Under the pieces are notes generated by a model. The model worked only from the letters and a program-made list of their open reading frames with translations. It was not told where the DNA came from and made no database searches. A stretch of DNA of 64,000 bases from Halostreptopolyspora alba (GTDB taxonomy: Bacteria; Actinomycetota; Actinomycetes; Streptosporangiales; Streptosporangiaceae), in the NCBI GenBank assembly GCA_003725585.1, contig RJMB01000017.1:1-64000 (forward strand), written 5' to 3'. Positions 36,586 to 45,676 of the stretch are shown here, piece after piece. The number at the start of each line of letters is the position of its first letter. The first letter of the stretch is position 1. Made by a program: the position numbers and the translations under genes.

Positions 36586-36588
36586 ACG

Positions 36589-36611
36589 AACGTTAAATAG
36601 TTCAACGTTAA
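36589..36611. promoter_or_regulatory. Probable MarR operator
   Basis: AACGTTAA occurs twice, at 36589-36596 and 36604-36611. Between and across them CGTTAAATAGTTCAACG (36591-36607) is an imperfect 17-base palindrome. It covers the expected transcription start of the exporter promoter and lies next to the marR promoter, the usual place for a shared operator. Confidence 0.65.
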
Positions 36612-36620
36612 GGAGATTGG

Positions 36621-37565
36621 ATGGCGCTGGTCTCGAACCGGTCGGACGCGGGAAGCGCGCCCCCGAACGGCGGCATCCTGGCGGGGACCGCGTTGACCGC
36701 GATCGCACCGGCCAGTTGGGGCACCACCTACCTGGTCACCACCGAGTTCCTCCCGCCCGGCCACCCGTTGGTGTCCGCCGTGATCCGCGCGCTGCCGGCC
36801 GGGCTGCTCCTGCTCGCCATCACGCGCCAACTGCCGCACGGCACGTGGATGTGGCGCTCGTTACTGCTCGGCACCCTCAACATCGGCGCGTTCTTCGCGC
36901 TGCTGTTCGTCGCCGCCTATCGCCTGCCGGGTGGCGTCGCGGCGACCCTCCTCGCGGCCCAGCCGTTGCTCGTTGTCGCCCTGGCGTTCCTACTGCTCGG
37001 GGAGAGGCCCACACGCTGGCGGCTCGGCTGGGGCCTGGCCGGTGTGGCGGGTGTCGGGCTGATCGTCCTGCGCGGCCAGTTCTCCTTCGACCTGTGGGGG
37101 ATCCTGGCCGGTATCGCGTCCGCCGGTGTGATGGCCGGCGGGGTCGTGCTGACCAAACGTTGGGGACGTCCTGAGGGCGTCGGCGCGGCCACCCTCGCCG
37201 GCTGGCAGCTCACCGCCGGCGGTCTCGTGCTCGTCCCGTTCGCGCTGGTGTTCGAAGGGCTTCCGCCCGGGCTGGACCTCGGCGCGATCGGCGGCTACGC
37301 GTGGCTGACCGTCGTGGGAGCCCTGCTCACCTACCCGATCTGGTTCCGCGGGATCGGCCGGCTCCCCGTGGTCGCCGTGTCGTTCCTGCCGCTGCTCTCA
37401 CCCGCGGTCGCCACGCTCCTGGGTTGGCTGTTCCTGGGTGAGTCCCTGACCCCGTTGCAGGGCGCCGGGTTCGCGCTCGCGCTGACCGCCATCGCCGCCG
37501 CGCAACTGACTCCCGATTTCGTCCGCACGCTGTTCCGCGCCCCCACCACCCCCAAAGGAGAGTGA
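36621..37565 (+). CDS. EamA/DMT-family transporter
   Basis: A 314-residue membrane protein with about ten hydrophobic helices in two EamA repeats (roughly 20-150 and 165-300), typical of drug/metabolite exporters such as YedA or RhaT relatives. The substrate is unknown. AAGGAG lies 5 bases before the ATG. It is controlled by the adjacent MarR gene and ends 2 bases before the NmrA-like gene. Confidence 0.88.
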   Translation: MALVSNRSDAGSAPPNGGILAGTALTAIAPASWGTTYLVTTEFLPPGHPLVSAVIRALPAGLLLLAITRQLPHGTWMWRSLLLGTLNIGAFFALLFVAAYRLPGGVAATLLAAQPLLVVALAFLLLGERPTRWRLGWGLAGVAGVGLIVLRGQFSFDLWGILAGIASAGVMAGGVVLTKRWGRPEGVGAATLAGWQLTAGGLVLVPFALVFEGLPPGLDLGAIGGYAWLTVVGALLTYPIWFRGIGRLPVVAVSFLPLLSPAVATLLGWLFLGESLTPLQGAGFALALTAIAAAQLTPDFVRTLFRAPTTPKGE

Positions 37566-37567
37566 AC

Positions 37568-38452
37568 GTGTCACGCACCGTACTGATCACCGGAGCCACC
37601 GGAACCGTGTCCACCGCGCTCACGAAGACACTGGAAGGGGCCGATGTGGACCTTCGGGCCCTGGTCCGCGAGGGGACCGGAACGGATGACCTCCGAAAGC
37701 GGGGCGCCGAGGTCTTCGTCGGTGACCTCGACGACGCCCGCTCGCTGCCACCCGCGTTCGAGGGCGTGCAGGACGTTTGGCTGCTCACCCCGAACGGCCC
37801 GCGCGCTCCGGAGAACAACATGAACGCCGTGTGGGCGGCACGCCGAGCCGGCGTGGAGCGTGTCGTGCGGTTGTCCGCCGTCGGCGCGGCACACGACGCG
37901 CCGAACCGTAGCGGCAGACTGCACGCGCTCTCGGACCGGGAGACCGAACGGTCCGGTATGCGCTGGACGATCCTACGTCCACTCTGGTTCATGCAGAACC
38001 TGCTGAACGAGGCGGGCGACATCTCCGCCACCGGCACGTTCTCGCTGAACATGGCTTCGGCGCGGCTCAGTATGATCGACGTGGGCGACGTCGCCGAGTG
38101 CGCCGCCCGAGTGCTCCTCGACGCCCCGGACCGCCACCACGGCGAGACGTACACCCTCACCGGCCCCCGCTCGGTGACGTTCGGCGAGGTCGCCGACCAC
38201 CTGAGCCGCGCTCTCGGTAGGCCCGTCACGTACCTGCCGGTCAGCGACGACGCCAAGCGCGGGGCTCTGCTCGGCTACGGCGTTCCGGAGTGGATCGTCG
38301 ACATGCTCGAGGAGTACGCGTGGGCATACGCCTCCGGCTGGGGAGACTTCACCACCGATACGGTCGCGAAACTTCTCGGCCATCCCCCGCGCGACATCGC
38401 CGACTTCGTCCGGGACCACATCACGACCTTCGCCCCGGACGCCGAGGGCTGA
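37568..38452 (+). CDS. NmrA-like / atypical SDR NAD(P)-binding protein
   Basis: A 294-residue atypical short-chain dehydrogenase of the NmrA/QOR2 group. The nucleotide motif is GATGTVS at 9-15, and PLWFMQNLL near 141 is typical of the family. Members either reduce quinone-like compounds or sense NADP. GTG at 37568 sits 7 bases after AAAGGAG; a GTG at 37562 overlaps the exporter stop but is too close to the ribosome binding site. Co-transcribed with the exporter. Confidence 0.85.
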   Translation: MSRTVLITGATGTVSTALTKTLEGADVDLRALVREGTGTDDLRKRGAEVFVGDLDDARSLPPAFEGVQDVWLLTPNGPRAPENNMNAVWAARRAGVERVVRLSAVGAAHDAPNRSGRLHALSDRETERSGMRWTILRPLWFMQNLLNEAGDISATGTFSLNMASARLSMIDVGDVAECAARVLLDAPDRHHGETYTLTGPRSVTFGEVADHLSRALGRPVTYLPVSDDAKRGALLGYGVPEWIVDMLEEYAWAYASGWGDFTTDTVAKLLGHPPRDIADFVRDHITTFAPDAEG

Positions 38453-38552
38453 ACCCGACGGTGCCGCCCAGCGCAGCACGGGAAGAGTGGTCACTGGCCA
38501 CGGTCACAGCGGCGGAGTGAACCCCGGACACGAACAGGACGGGAACAGGCAG

Positions 38553-38586
38553 GGAGGCCCTCGGTGAGCTGCCGCTGAGGGCCTCC
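38553..38586 (+). terminator. Terminator after the exporter operon
   Basis: Arms GGAGGCCCTC and GAGGGCCTCC form a perfect 10-bp stem with a 14-base loop, 100 bases past the NmrA-like stop. Confidence 0.65.
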
Positions 38587-38890
38587 GTCGCGATTGGACG
38601 CTCCAGGGGCGATCGGCCCTCGCCCCGACGAGGTTCGTGGCGCTACGACGCCGGTGCTCGTCAACCGTGTCAAGCACCGCGCCCGCAGCGCCCCCTGTGA
38701 CACCCCATCCGGGTGCGGGCCGAGCCGCGAGGACACGTGGTGCCAACACGGTCTGGTGCCCGGCCATCGAGGACTCTTGGCTGTACGACGAGGAGCGCCG
38801 TAGGGCGCGTGAGGACCCCACACCGGATAGGCCACGATGCCCCCCGCCTCGCCCAACCAAGATCATCTCCAAAATTTCTCCAGAAAAGGA
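38587..38890. other. Spacer between the exporter operon and tRNA-Pro
   Basis: No gene or clear motif is seen; open frames here are shadows. Confidence 0.4.
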
Positions 38891-38892
38891 GA

Positions 38893-38925
38893 AGGCCCCT
38901 CCCTCCACGGAGGAGGGAAGGGCCT
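38893..38925 (-). terminator. Terminator after tRNA-Pro
   Basis: Minus-strand arms pair AGGCCC and CTCCC-type blocks over 14 bases with one mismatch and a 5-base loop. A CTCCTTTTC run follows on the minus strand. Confidence 0.75.
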
Positions 38926-38931
38926 CTGACC

Positions 38932-39008
38932 TGGTCGGGGTGGCGGGATTCGAACCCACGGCCTCTTCGTCCCGAACGAAGCGCGCTGCCAAGCTGCGCT
39001 ACACCCCG
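38932..39008 (-). tRNA. tRNA-Pro (anticodon CGG)
   Basis: The minus strand folds into a full cloverleaf. The acceptor CGGGGTG pairs with CACCCCG, the anticodon stem CTTCG/CGAAG encloses loop TTCGGGA with anticodon CGG, and the T arm contains GGTTCGAATCC. The discriminator is A and CCA is encoded in the gene (38932-38934). Confidence 0.97.
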
Positions 39009-39095
39009 AAGCAGCGGGAGCCAGTCTAGCGGACTGTGCGGAGTGCTCGCACAGCGAATCCGTGACGGAACTCCGGCGCCGGAGGACCAGGCCCC

Positions 39096-39887
39096 TCAGG
39101 CATCGGGAGCCGGGGTGGCGTGCGTGACGCGCATCTTGGACTGGCCGTGCTTCAGACGCTCCCAGTCCTCCATGGGCTCGGCCTTGAGCCCGTGCTTCTC
39201 GGCCAGCGCGACCAGCGTCTCGGTACGGTAATAGAAGTCCTCCCGCAACACCTGGTGCTCCTCGTGCTCCGTACGGTCGTAAGTGAAGTCGAACCAGCCG
39301 TCGTGCGTCATGATCCGGCCGACATTGGCCAGGCACTCGTCGATCACCGACAACGGTGAGTGCGAGAAGACGCTGTGGGCGTGCACGACGCGGAAATACT
39401 TGTCGGGCAGGAACGAGAAGGTGAGGTCGCGCACCGGAGTAAGCCTGGGTAGCTTGTCCTGCAGCTTCTGCTTGACGACCGTGTCCTGCGCCACGAACAG
39501 GATGTCCGGCGAGATGTCGATGCCGTAGTAGTTACCCGGTTCGAGGTATTCGATGAAGCGCCACCCCGCGCGCAGGTTGCCGCAACCGATCTCCAGCATC
39601 CGGTCCTCCGGCCGCAGCCCGTGCTTGACCAGATAGTCGAACTGCACGGCACCGAGGTGGAGCCACCCCTGGTGGCTCTTGCTGCCCACCGCGGATTCCG
39701 GATTGCGCGCGGTGTCCGACTTCATCACGGCTCGGTAGTACGAGACGTGGTCCCGAGAGCGGATTCGCAACCAGGCGTCGCGCCCGGCCCGGCGCATGTA
39801 TCCGGGCACCCGCTCCGGGTGGCAGATCGCGTACCAGAGCCGGTGCGCGAAGCTGGAACGATTGACCGTCAATTTCTTCTGCGGCAT
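39096..39887 (-). CDS. SAM-dependent methyltransferase (class I)
   Basis: A 263-residue protein. Motif I is [11 protein letters not shown] at 98-108, followed by GIDISPDIL and a [10 protein letters not shown] segment, as in class I methyltransferases. The N-terminal 60 residues are basic with a possible amphipathic helix. The substrate is unknown. An AGGAA sequence precedes the ATG at 39887. It stands alone next to tRNA-Pro, a common insertion context, though I see no att repeat. Confidence 0.8.
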   Translation of the reverse strand: MPQKKLTVNRSSFAHRLWYAICHPERVPGYMRRAGRDAWLRIRSRDHVSYYRAVMKSDTARNPESAVGSKSHQGWLHLGAVQFDYLVKHGLRPEDRMLEIGCGNLRAGWRFIEYLEPGNYYGIDISPDILFVAQDTVVKQKLQDKLPRLTPVRDLTFSFLPDKYFRVVHAHSVFSHSPLSVIDECLANVGRIMTHDGWFDFTYDRTEHEEHQVLREDFYYRTETLVALAEKHGLKAEPMEDWERLKHGQSKMRVTHATPAPDA

Positions 39888-40175
39888 TGGCTGAGTTCCT
39901 TCAGGTACCCGGGATCGACCGCGCGGCGCGCCGGCGTGTGGTGTCACAACGCGTGACGAACGCGGGAAAGCCGACAGGGCACCTCCCGCGCTGAGCCCGC
40001 GCACCACTTTAGGGTGACGCTATCGCAGTGGAGACCGGACTTCGGCGTCGCAGCGCCCCGCTCCCGCGACTCGACCGGTGCCCGGCCACGACGCGACCAG
40101 CGCGAAAGTGCCGCGGCGGAACCGGTGTCCGATTCGTTCAAGACCGCGCGTCACCCGCGTTCCTATGGTGTCGGC

Positions 40176-40577
40176 ATGACACCTACATTCGCAGTGGTCG
40201 GCATAGTGACAGCCGACATGTCCGAGTCACTGAACTTCTACCGTCGGCTCGGTGTCGAGATTCCCGAGGGGTCCGACTCCGCGCCGCACGTCGAGGCCGA
40301 GCTTCCCGGTGGCCTCCGTCTGCTCTGGGACACCGTTGAGACCGTCCGCTCGTTCGACCCCGGCTGGACCCCGCCGCGGGGCGGGCCCGGGGTCAGCCTC
40401 GGCTTCGCCTGTGACAGCCCGGCGGAGGTCGACCGGGTCTATGGTGACCTGCTTCGCGCCGGACACAAGGGGCACAAGGAGCCGTGGGACGCGTTCTGGG
40501 GCCAGCGCTACGCGGTGGTCCTCGACCCGGACGGCAACAGCGTGGACCTGTTCGCCCCGCTTCCCGCTAGCCAATGA
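40176..40577 (+). CDS. VOC-family (glyoxalase/bleomycin-resistance-like) protein
   Basis: A 133-residue single VOC unit with LNFYRRLGVEIPEG at the N-terminus and YAVVLDPDGNSVDLFAP at the C-terminus, the usual strand and metal-Glu region (here Asp). The function is unknown. TATGGT lies 6 bases before the ATG and there is no ribosome binding site, so it may be leaderless. Its end overlaps the convergent AraC gene by 11 bases, an unusually tight pairing that hints at antisense coupling. Confidence 0.82.
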   Translation: MTPTFAVVGIVTADMSESLNFYRRLGVEIPEGSDSAPHVEAELPGGLRLLWDTVETVRSFDPGWTPPRGGPGVSLGFACDSPAEVDRVYGDLLRAGHKGHKEPWDAFWGQRYAVVLDPDGNSVDLFAPLPASQ

Positions 40578-41256
40578 GGGCGCTGGGCGGCGCCCCCGCC
40601 AGGTCGCGAAAGTCCCGCGACAGGTGCGCCTGGTCGGCGTAGCCCACGGTGGCCGCGACAGTGGCCACCGGTGTGCCCTCCCGGAGCATGGCGAGCGCGC
40701 GGTTCATCCGCAGGATCCGCGCCAACGTCTTCGGCCCGTAGCCGAACGCGGCCCGGCACCACCGGTGTAGCCGCCGCTCTCCCAGACCGACCTCCTCAGT
40801 GATGGTCGCTACCGGCACTCCCACGCCCGCGTGGCGCGCGACCGCGCGGATCCGCGGATCAGGCGGGTCGACCCGCTCGGCCCACCCAGCGGCGACCTCC
40901 TCGAGAGCGGACTCGCGTTGGCGCGCCTCACCCACGTACTCGATGAGGCGCCGCACACGCGCCGCTGGTGCGATGTCGGCCAAGGGGACCACCCGGTCGC
41001 GGACCTCGTGCGCCGGCACGCCAAGGAGCAGCGGGGCCGTTCCGGGTGTGAAACGCACCCCGATGAACCGGGCACCCAACGGCCACGACGCGACGTAGGC
41101 GGTGGTGTCGGGACCGGCCACCAGCAGTGTGTCGCCCGTCCAGAGGAGGTCCATGCACCCGTCGGGCAACACCCGGTGCCCGATCTCCGTGGGCGATGCC
41201 GCGGCCGCGTGCCACATCACGGCGCTGACCTGGCGCGATGGCCATTCCCTGTACAC
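40567..41256 (-). CDS. AraC-family transcriptional regulator
   Basis: A 229-residue regulator. The N-terminal ligand domain (VYREWPS, RVLPDGCMDLLW, GVRFTPG) is of the DUF6597 kind. The C-terminal AraC double helix-turn-helix includes ILRMNRALAMLREG and GYADQAHLSRDFRDLAG. The GTG at 41256 fits the family start; an ATG 14 codons later is possible. Convergent with the VOC gene and divergent from the DUF2236 gene, either of which may be its target. Confidence 0.85.
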   Translation of the reverse strand: MYREWPSRQVSAVMWHAAAASPTEIGHRVLPDGCMDLLWTGDTLLVAGPDTTAYVASWPLGARFIGVRFTPGTAPLLLGVPAHEVRDRVVPLADIAPAARVRRLIEYVGEARQRESALEEVAAGWAERVDPPDPRIRAVARHAGVGVPVATITEEVGLGERRLHRWCRAAFGYGPKTLARILRMNRALAMLREGTPVATVAATVGYADQAHLSRDFRDLAGAPPSALIG

Positions 41257-41323
41257 GTCTGCAGTATGGCACCGTCCGGCATGGCGTTCCCACCCACGGC
41301 ACCGGCACCCTAGGCTCGTGCGT

Positions 41324-42190
41324 ATGGACGGTGGGCAGTTCCGCGACGACTCCCAGATCAGGCGGATCAACCGCGAGGCGGTCCTGCTCGGCGGGGCCGG
41401 GTACGCGATCCTGCTCCAGGTGGCACACCCGGCCGTCGGCCGGGGCGTCTACGAGCACAGCGACTTCACCGCACGCCCTATCAACCGGCTGCGCGGCACA
41501 CTCACGTTCATCTACGGCCTGGTTTTCGGAACGGTCGAGGAAGCGGAGCACGTCGCCCGGATCGTGCGCGCGATGCACAAGCGTGTCAGCGGTCCCGGAT
41601 ACAACGCTCTCGACCCCGACCTCCAGGTGTGGGTGGCCGCGACGCTGTACTCGGGCGCGGTGCGGATGTACGAGCTGGCCCTCGGCGAGCTCGCCCCCGA
41701 AGCCAAGGACGAGGCGTACGCGCAGTCCGCCGTGTTCGCCACGGCGCTGGGCTGCCCAGAGGACCGTTGGCCGGCCACACGCGCCGAGTTCGAGACCTAC
41801 TGGGCGGGCATGATCGACTCCATCGAGGTCGATGACACGGCACGAGCGATCGCCGAAGGGCTCTTCGCCCCGACCAACCCGTTCGTCCGTCCCCTGGCGC
41901 GGATACAGCGCTTCCTGAGCGCGGGCCTGCTCCCGCCACGGATCCGCGACGGGCTCGGGCTGGAGTGGGGGCCGCGACAACAGCGGAGATTCGACCGGCT
42001 GTTCGCGGTCATACGAGCGGTGTACCGGTGGCTGCCGATGACGGTGCGGACGCTACCGAAGAACGCCTATCTGTGGGACATGCGCCGCCAGGCCGCGCGC
42101 GGCCGGCTCTACCGCCGCCCCAAAACCGCCCGGGGGAACGGCTCCGTGCCCGTATCGCGCGGGCGGAAGCGACGCGGTGACCCGCCCTGA
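41324..42190 (+). CDS. DUF2236 / MpaB-type oxygenase domain protein
   Basis: A 288-residue helical protein of the DUF2236 family (MpaB, rubber oxygenase Lcp catalytic domain). LLQVAHPAVGRGV holds His35, the likely haem or metal ligand. Family members are haem-b proteins; the actual reaction here is unknown. TAGGCT lies 7 bases before the ATG with no ribosome binding site, indicating a leaderless transcript. It is divergent from the AraC gene and convergent with the large regulator. Confidence 0.82.
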   Translation: MDGGQFRDDSQIRRINREAVLLGGAGYAILLQVAHPAVGRGVYEHSDFTARPINRLRGTLTFIYGLVFGTVEEAEHVARIVRAMHKRVSGPGYNALDPDLQVWVAATLYSGAVRMYELALGELAPEAKDEAYAQSAVFATALGCPEDRWPATRAEFETYWAGMIDSIEVDDTARAIAEGLFAPTNPFVRPLARIQRFLSAGLLPPRIRDGLGLEWGPRQQRRFDRLFAVIRAVYRWLPMTVRTLPKNAYLWDMRRQAARGRLYRRPKTARGNGSVPVSRGRKRRGDPP

Positions 42191-42238
42191 CGGGCGGGGC
42201 GCACCATTGGACGCCACGCGCCCCCGTGCCCTCCGCTG

Positions 42239-45200
42239 TCAGGCGTGCCAACCGCGGCGTTCCAGCTCGGCACGGGCGCGTTCCGCTTCCGGGACTCCCA
42301 GCTCGGTGAAGGTCGCGTACGCCGTGGCCAGCCGGTCGTGGGTGGTCTCCGGATCCTGGGTGCCCGACGGCAGTACCGCCAGCTCCAAGAGGGCGCGTGC
42401 TTCGGCGAAACGTTCCTTGCGCTCCTGGGAGAGCTTGAGGGCGCGCTCGAAGGACACCCGCGCGTCCTCGTAGCGTCCGGCGTGGACGTAGGTGGTACCC
42501 AGCTCGTTCAGGATCTCGGAGTCGGCGGTACTCTGCGTGGTTTCCTCGGACCGTTCGAGGGCCGACAGGTGGGACTCCACGGCGGACTCCAGGTCTCCCC
42601 ACTCCCGCTGTGCCACGGCGAGCGCGTTGCGCGTGTAGATCTCGTCCGAGTTGAAGCCGAGACGCTGCGCGACTTGAAGCGCCTCCTCGAACCGCGAGAA
42701 CGCCTGGTCGAACTCACCGGACCGGGCCCCGATCTCGCCGAGGACACGTAGCGCCGCGACATGGCCGGAGTCCTCGTCGACCCTGATCTCGAGCGCGGCC
42801 TCACACTGCTCAACGGCCCGGGACAGGTCACCCAACATCAGGCACAGGGTGGCCACGTTGCCCCGCTCCATCGCCTCCAGACGCTGGTCCCCGACCTCGA
42901 CGGCGTAGTTGAGAACCTTCTCGAGGCACGACAGGGCCTCCTGGAAATACCCCATGCGCTCATAGACCATTCCCAGGTTGCCGTACGCGCGGGTCTCGCC
43001 CTCGTGGTCACCGAGCTCCGCGAGCACGCGCCGCGCCTCCTTCAGCATCTCCAGCGAGATCTCGAAACGGCCAGCGAGACAGTGCGCGATCCCGAGACCG
43101 ATCAGGGTTACCGCGCTCCCCCGATCGTTGCCCTTCGCGCGGCTCACCGCCAGCGCACGCTCCTGGGTTGACATGAGCAGCTCGCTGTGGCCGAACGAAG
43201 CGTAGAACCGCCATATCGAGTCGGCGAGCTGCCACGCCTGTTCCTCGATTCCCCGACTCGCGTAGAAGTCCACCGCCAGGGCGAGGTTGTCCTGGTGCTT
43301 CTCGAACCAGGCGATGGCCTCGGCACGGCTGTGCAGCTCGTTGCGGTATCTGGGTGTGTTGGAGACCCCGAGCTCGTAGTCGTGGACGCGTGGCCCCAGC
43401 CAGTGCCCCGCGCGGTGCGCCATGTCGAGGTAGTGGTCGGCGAGGCGGTGCCGAGCGGCCTCGATCTCCTCCTCGGGAAGGACCACGTGCGCCTTCTGTC
43501 GGGCGTATGTCCCGATGAGGTCGTGGAACCGGTAGAGGTCCACCCCGGGCTCGTCAAGCAGGCAGACACTGACGAGTTCCTGGAGCAGGTCGTCGGCGTC
43601 GGGAGGATCACGGTCCAGCAGCGCGGCCGCCCCGTGCAGGTCGACGGTACCCCCGATCATCATCCCCAGCAGTAGGAACGTGCGTCGTTGGGTGTCGTTG
43701 AGGCTCTGGTACGACAGCTCGAAAACGACCTCGACGTCCTGGCCCTCGACACGCAGCTCCCGGAACCTGCGCTGGTGCTCGCCCAGCCGCTGGGCCACGT
43801 GATCGAACGTCCAGCGTGGCCGGCTCAGCATCCTCCCCACGACGATCCGCAACGCGAGGGGAAGGCCACCGCACAGCCGCACCACCTGGAGGGCGTGATC
43901 CTCCTCCCGTTCCACACGGTCGGCCCCAAGAACGGTGCGGAACAGCTGCAGCGAGGATCTCTCACCGAACATCCCCAGGGGCACATAGCGGGCTCCGCTC
44001 AGTCCCGGCAGATCGTGGCGGGCGGTCACCACTGTCAGCGACCCGGACGCCGCCGGGAGAAGCGGATTGACCTGGGCGAAGCTGCGCGCGTTGTCGAGCA
44101 CGACCAGGATTCGTTTGCCGTCGAGCATGGCGCGCCACAGCGCCGATCGCTCCTCCGCCGACTCGGGGATCGACTCCGGCTCGACGCCCACGGCCCGTAG
44201 CAGGCTGCCGAGTGCCGTGGTCACGGTCAGCGGCTCCTGGTCGACCGTGTAACCGTAGAGGTCTATGAACAGTTGGCCGTCGGGAAAGAGCTGGGTCAGC
44301 CGGTGGGCGGCGTGCACTGCCAGCGTGGTCTTGCCGGCGCCGCCGGGACCGGTGATGACGGCGACCTCGGCGCGCGGGGGGTCGCCGTCGTGCCGCTGCC
44401 CAAGGGCCAACAGCTCCCGTAACGGCTGCTCCCGCCCCGCGAAGTCGGGAATGTCGCGTGGCAGGTCGTTGCGCGGGGTGAACGCCGGAGGTGCCGCCGC
44501 GTCAGAGTCCTCGGTCGCTGACTCGGGCTCGGCATCGGTGGAGTCGTGGGGTGGGTCCGTGATCCGGACACCGCCCTCCATGTCCCGCAGGATCCGCTGG
44601 TGCAGTTCCTGCATCTCGGGACTCGGATCGACGCCCAGCTCCTCCACCAGGCGCGTGCGCATCTCGCGGTACACCGACAGGGCCGCCGCGCGCTGGCCGC
44701 TACGCTGTAGGGCGGCCATGAGGAGGTACTGCAGCGGCTCGCGAAACGGCTCCTCGCGCACCAAGGGGGTCAGGCGGGTGATGACCTCCTGGTAGCGCCC
44801 CAGTGAGAGGGTGCACCGGGCCCAGGCGACCGTGGCGGCCCAGCGTTCCTCCAGCAGTGGTTCCACCACCGTGTACCAAAGCGTGTCGGAGCCGACTCCC
44901 GAGAACGGAGTTCCCCGCCAGCAGTCGAGCGCCCTTTCCCACAGCGCGGCCGCGTCAGCGGGCTCCGACGCCTCCTTGGCACCGCTGACCAGGCGACGGA
45001 ATTGGTGTAGATCGACGCGGGCCGGGTCGACCTCCGCGAGGTAACCACCATCGGTGGTCTCGATGAGGTCGGGAAATGCGCGGCGCAGGTGCGAAATCTG
45101 GACCTGGATCACGGAACGCGCGGTGCGCGGCGGGTGGTCGTCCCACAAGTAGTCGACCAGCCGCTCTACGGTGACCTCCTTACCCAGGTCAACCAGGAGC

Positions 45201-45292
45201 GCCCCCAGAACACACCGCTGCCTCGGTCCTCCAACGGAAAGCACCTCGCCGTTGGCCCAAGCGGATATGGGGCCCAACACGCCGAATTCCAC
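42239..45292 (-). CDS. AfsR-type SARP regulator: BTAD + NB-ARC + TPR
   Basis: A 1017-residue regulator. The DNA-binding winged helix spans residues 1-90 (LGPISAW, PRQRCVLGALLVD) and the bacterial transcriptional activation domain 95-240. After an acidic linker comes an NB-ARC ATPase with Walker A TGPGGAGKTT at 314-323. The C-terminal 650-1010 has TPR-like helical repeats. This is the AfsR architecture, usually an activator of secondary metabolism or a global switch. GTG at 45292 sits 7 bases after TACAGT, so it is leaderless; the frame beyond it is not conserved-looking. A perfect inverted repeat covers the promoter. Two small acidic protein genes lie just upstream on the same strand. Confidence 0.92.
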   Translation of the reverse strand: MEFGVLGPISAWANGEVLSVGGPRQRCVLGALLVDLGKEVTVERLVDYLWDDHPPRTARSVIQVQISHLRRAFPDLIETTDGGYLAEVDPARVDLHQFRRLVSGAKEASEPADAAALWERALDCWRGTPFSGVGSDTLWYTVVEPLLEERWAATVAWARCTLSLGRYQEVITRLTPLVREEPFREPLQYLLMAALQRSGQRAAALSVYREMRTRLVEELGVDPSPEMQELHQRILRDMEGGVRITDPPHDSTDAEPESATEDSDAAAPPAFTPRNDLPRDIPDFAGREQPLRELLALGQRHDGDPPRAEVAVITGPGGAGKTTLAVHAAHRLTQLFPDGQLFIDLYGYTVDQEPLTVTTALGSLLRAVGVEPESIPESAEERSALWRAMLDGKRILVVLDNARSFAQVNPLLPAASGSLTVVTARHDLPGLSGARYVPLGMFGERSSLQLFRTVLGADRVEREEDHALQVVRLCGGLPLALRIVVGRMLSRPRWTFDHVAQRLGEHQRRFRELRVEGQDVEVVFELSYQSLNDTQRRTFLLLGMMIGGTVDLHGAAALLDRDPPDADDLLQELVSVCLLDEPGVDLYRFHDLIGTYARQKAHVVLPEEEIEAARHRLADHYLDMAHRAGHWLGPRVHDYELGVSNTPRYRNELHSRAEAIAWFEKHQDNLALAVDFYASRGIEEQAWQLADSIWRFYASFGHSELLMSTQERALAVSRAKGNDRGSAVTLIGLGIAHCLAGRFEISLEMLKEARRVLAELGDHEGETRAYGNLGMVYERMGYFQEALSCLEKVLNYAVEVGDQRLEAMERGNVATLCLMLGDLSRAVEQCEAALEIRVDEDSGHVAALRVLGEIGARSGEFDQAFSRFEEALQVAQRLGFNSDEIYTRNALAVAQREWGDLESAVESHLSALERSEETTQSTADSEILNELGTTYVHAGRYEDARVSFERALKLSQERKERFAEARALLELAVLPSGTQDPETTHDRLATAYATFTELGVPEAERARAELERRGWHA

Positions 45293-45321
45293 GAATGGCA
45301 CTGTAGCAAGGCCATTCGTGG
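45289..45321 (-). promoter_or_regulatory. Perfect 11-bp inverted repeat over the AfsR-like gene promoter
   Basis: CCACGAATGGC (45289-45299) and GCCATTCGTGG (45311-45321) are exact inverted copies separated by 11 bases. The spacer holds the -10 box TACAGT (minus strand 45305-45300). The downstream arm runs into the GTG start codon. The centre-to-centre distance of 22 bases is two helical turns, suitable for a dimeric repressor or autoregulator. Confidence 0.75.
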
Positions 45322-45417
45322 CTACCAGGGGACACACAAGGGCGGCGCTACCCGTGACTCCCCCTCCCAAGAGTTCGGATGCGCTCGCCCTGTGCCACCG
45401 GATCAGCAGGTCATGAC

Positions 45418-45639
45418 CTACTCCCGGTCGTCCTGTGATTCGCGCCGATCACTCTCGGACTCCTCAGGGTCGTGCTCAGACCCCTCCCCCTCACGTTCGG
45501 GTTCGGGGGTCGCGTTCGGGTCCTCGACAGGCGAGAGCTTCGCGGTAACCGTCCCGCTGGGCTCCCGCTCAAGCTCCCCCACGAGCTCGCGGAACCGCTC
45601 CTCGACCCAGGTGTCCTCGGAGATCAGCGTCATCCCCAT
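45418..45639 (-). CDS. Small acidic protein, paralogue of the adjacent small protein
   Basis: A 73-residue protein of unknown family. Its first half (WVEERFRELVGELE, then TAKLSPVED) matches the neighbour's HAEERFREIAAVLE and WAKIQPLDD. Its second half is a disordered Glu/Asp/Ser tail. There is no cysteine, signal peptide or membrane helix. GAGGAG lies 6 bases before the ATG. It precedes the AfsR-like gene by 125 bases. Confidence 0.7.
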   Translation of the reverse strand: MGMTLISEDTWVEERFRELVGELEREPSGTVTAKLSPVEDPNATPEPEREGEGSEHDPEESESDRRESQDDRE

Positions 45640-45676
45640 ATGCAACTCCTCATTGAAAATTGTCGTTCGGCGACGG

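Noticed and set aside
38932..39887. Genomic island inserted at tRNA-Pro
   Set aside because: No integrase, no direct repeat of the tRNA 3' end and no clear composition change next to it.
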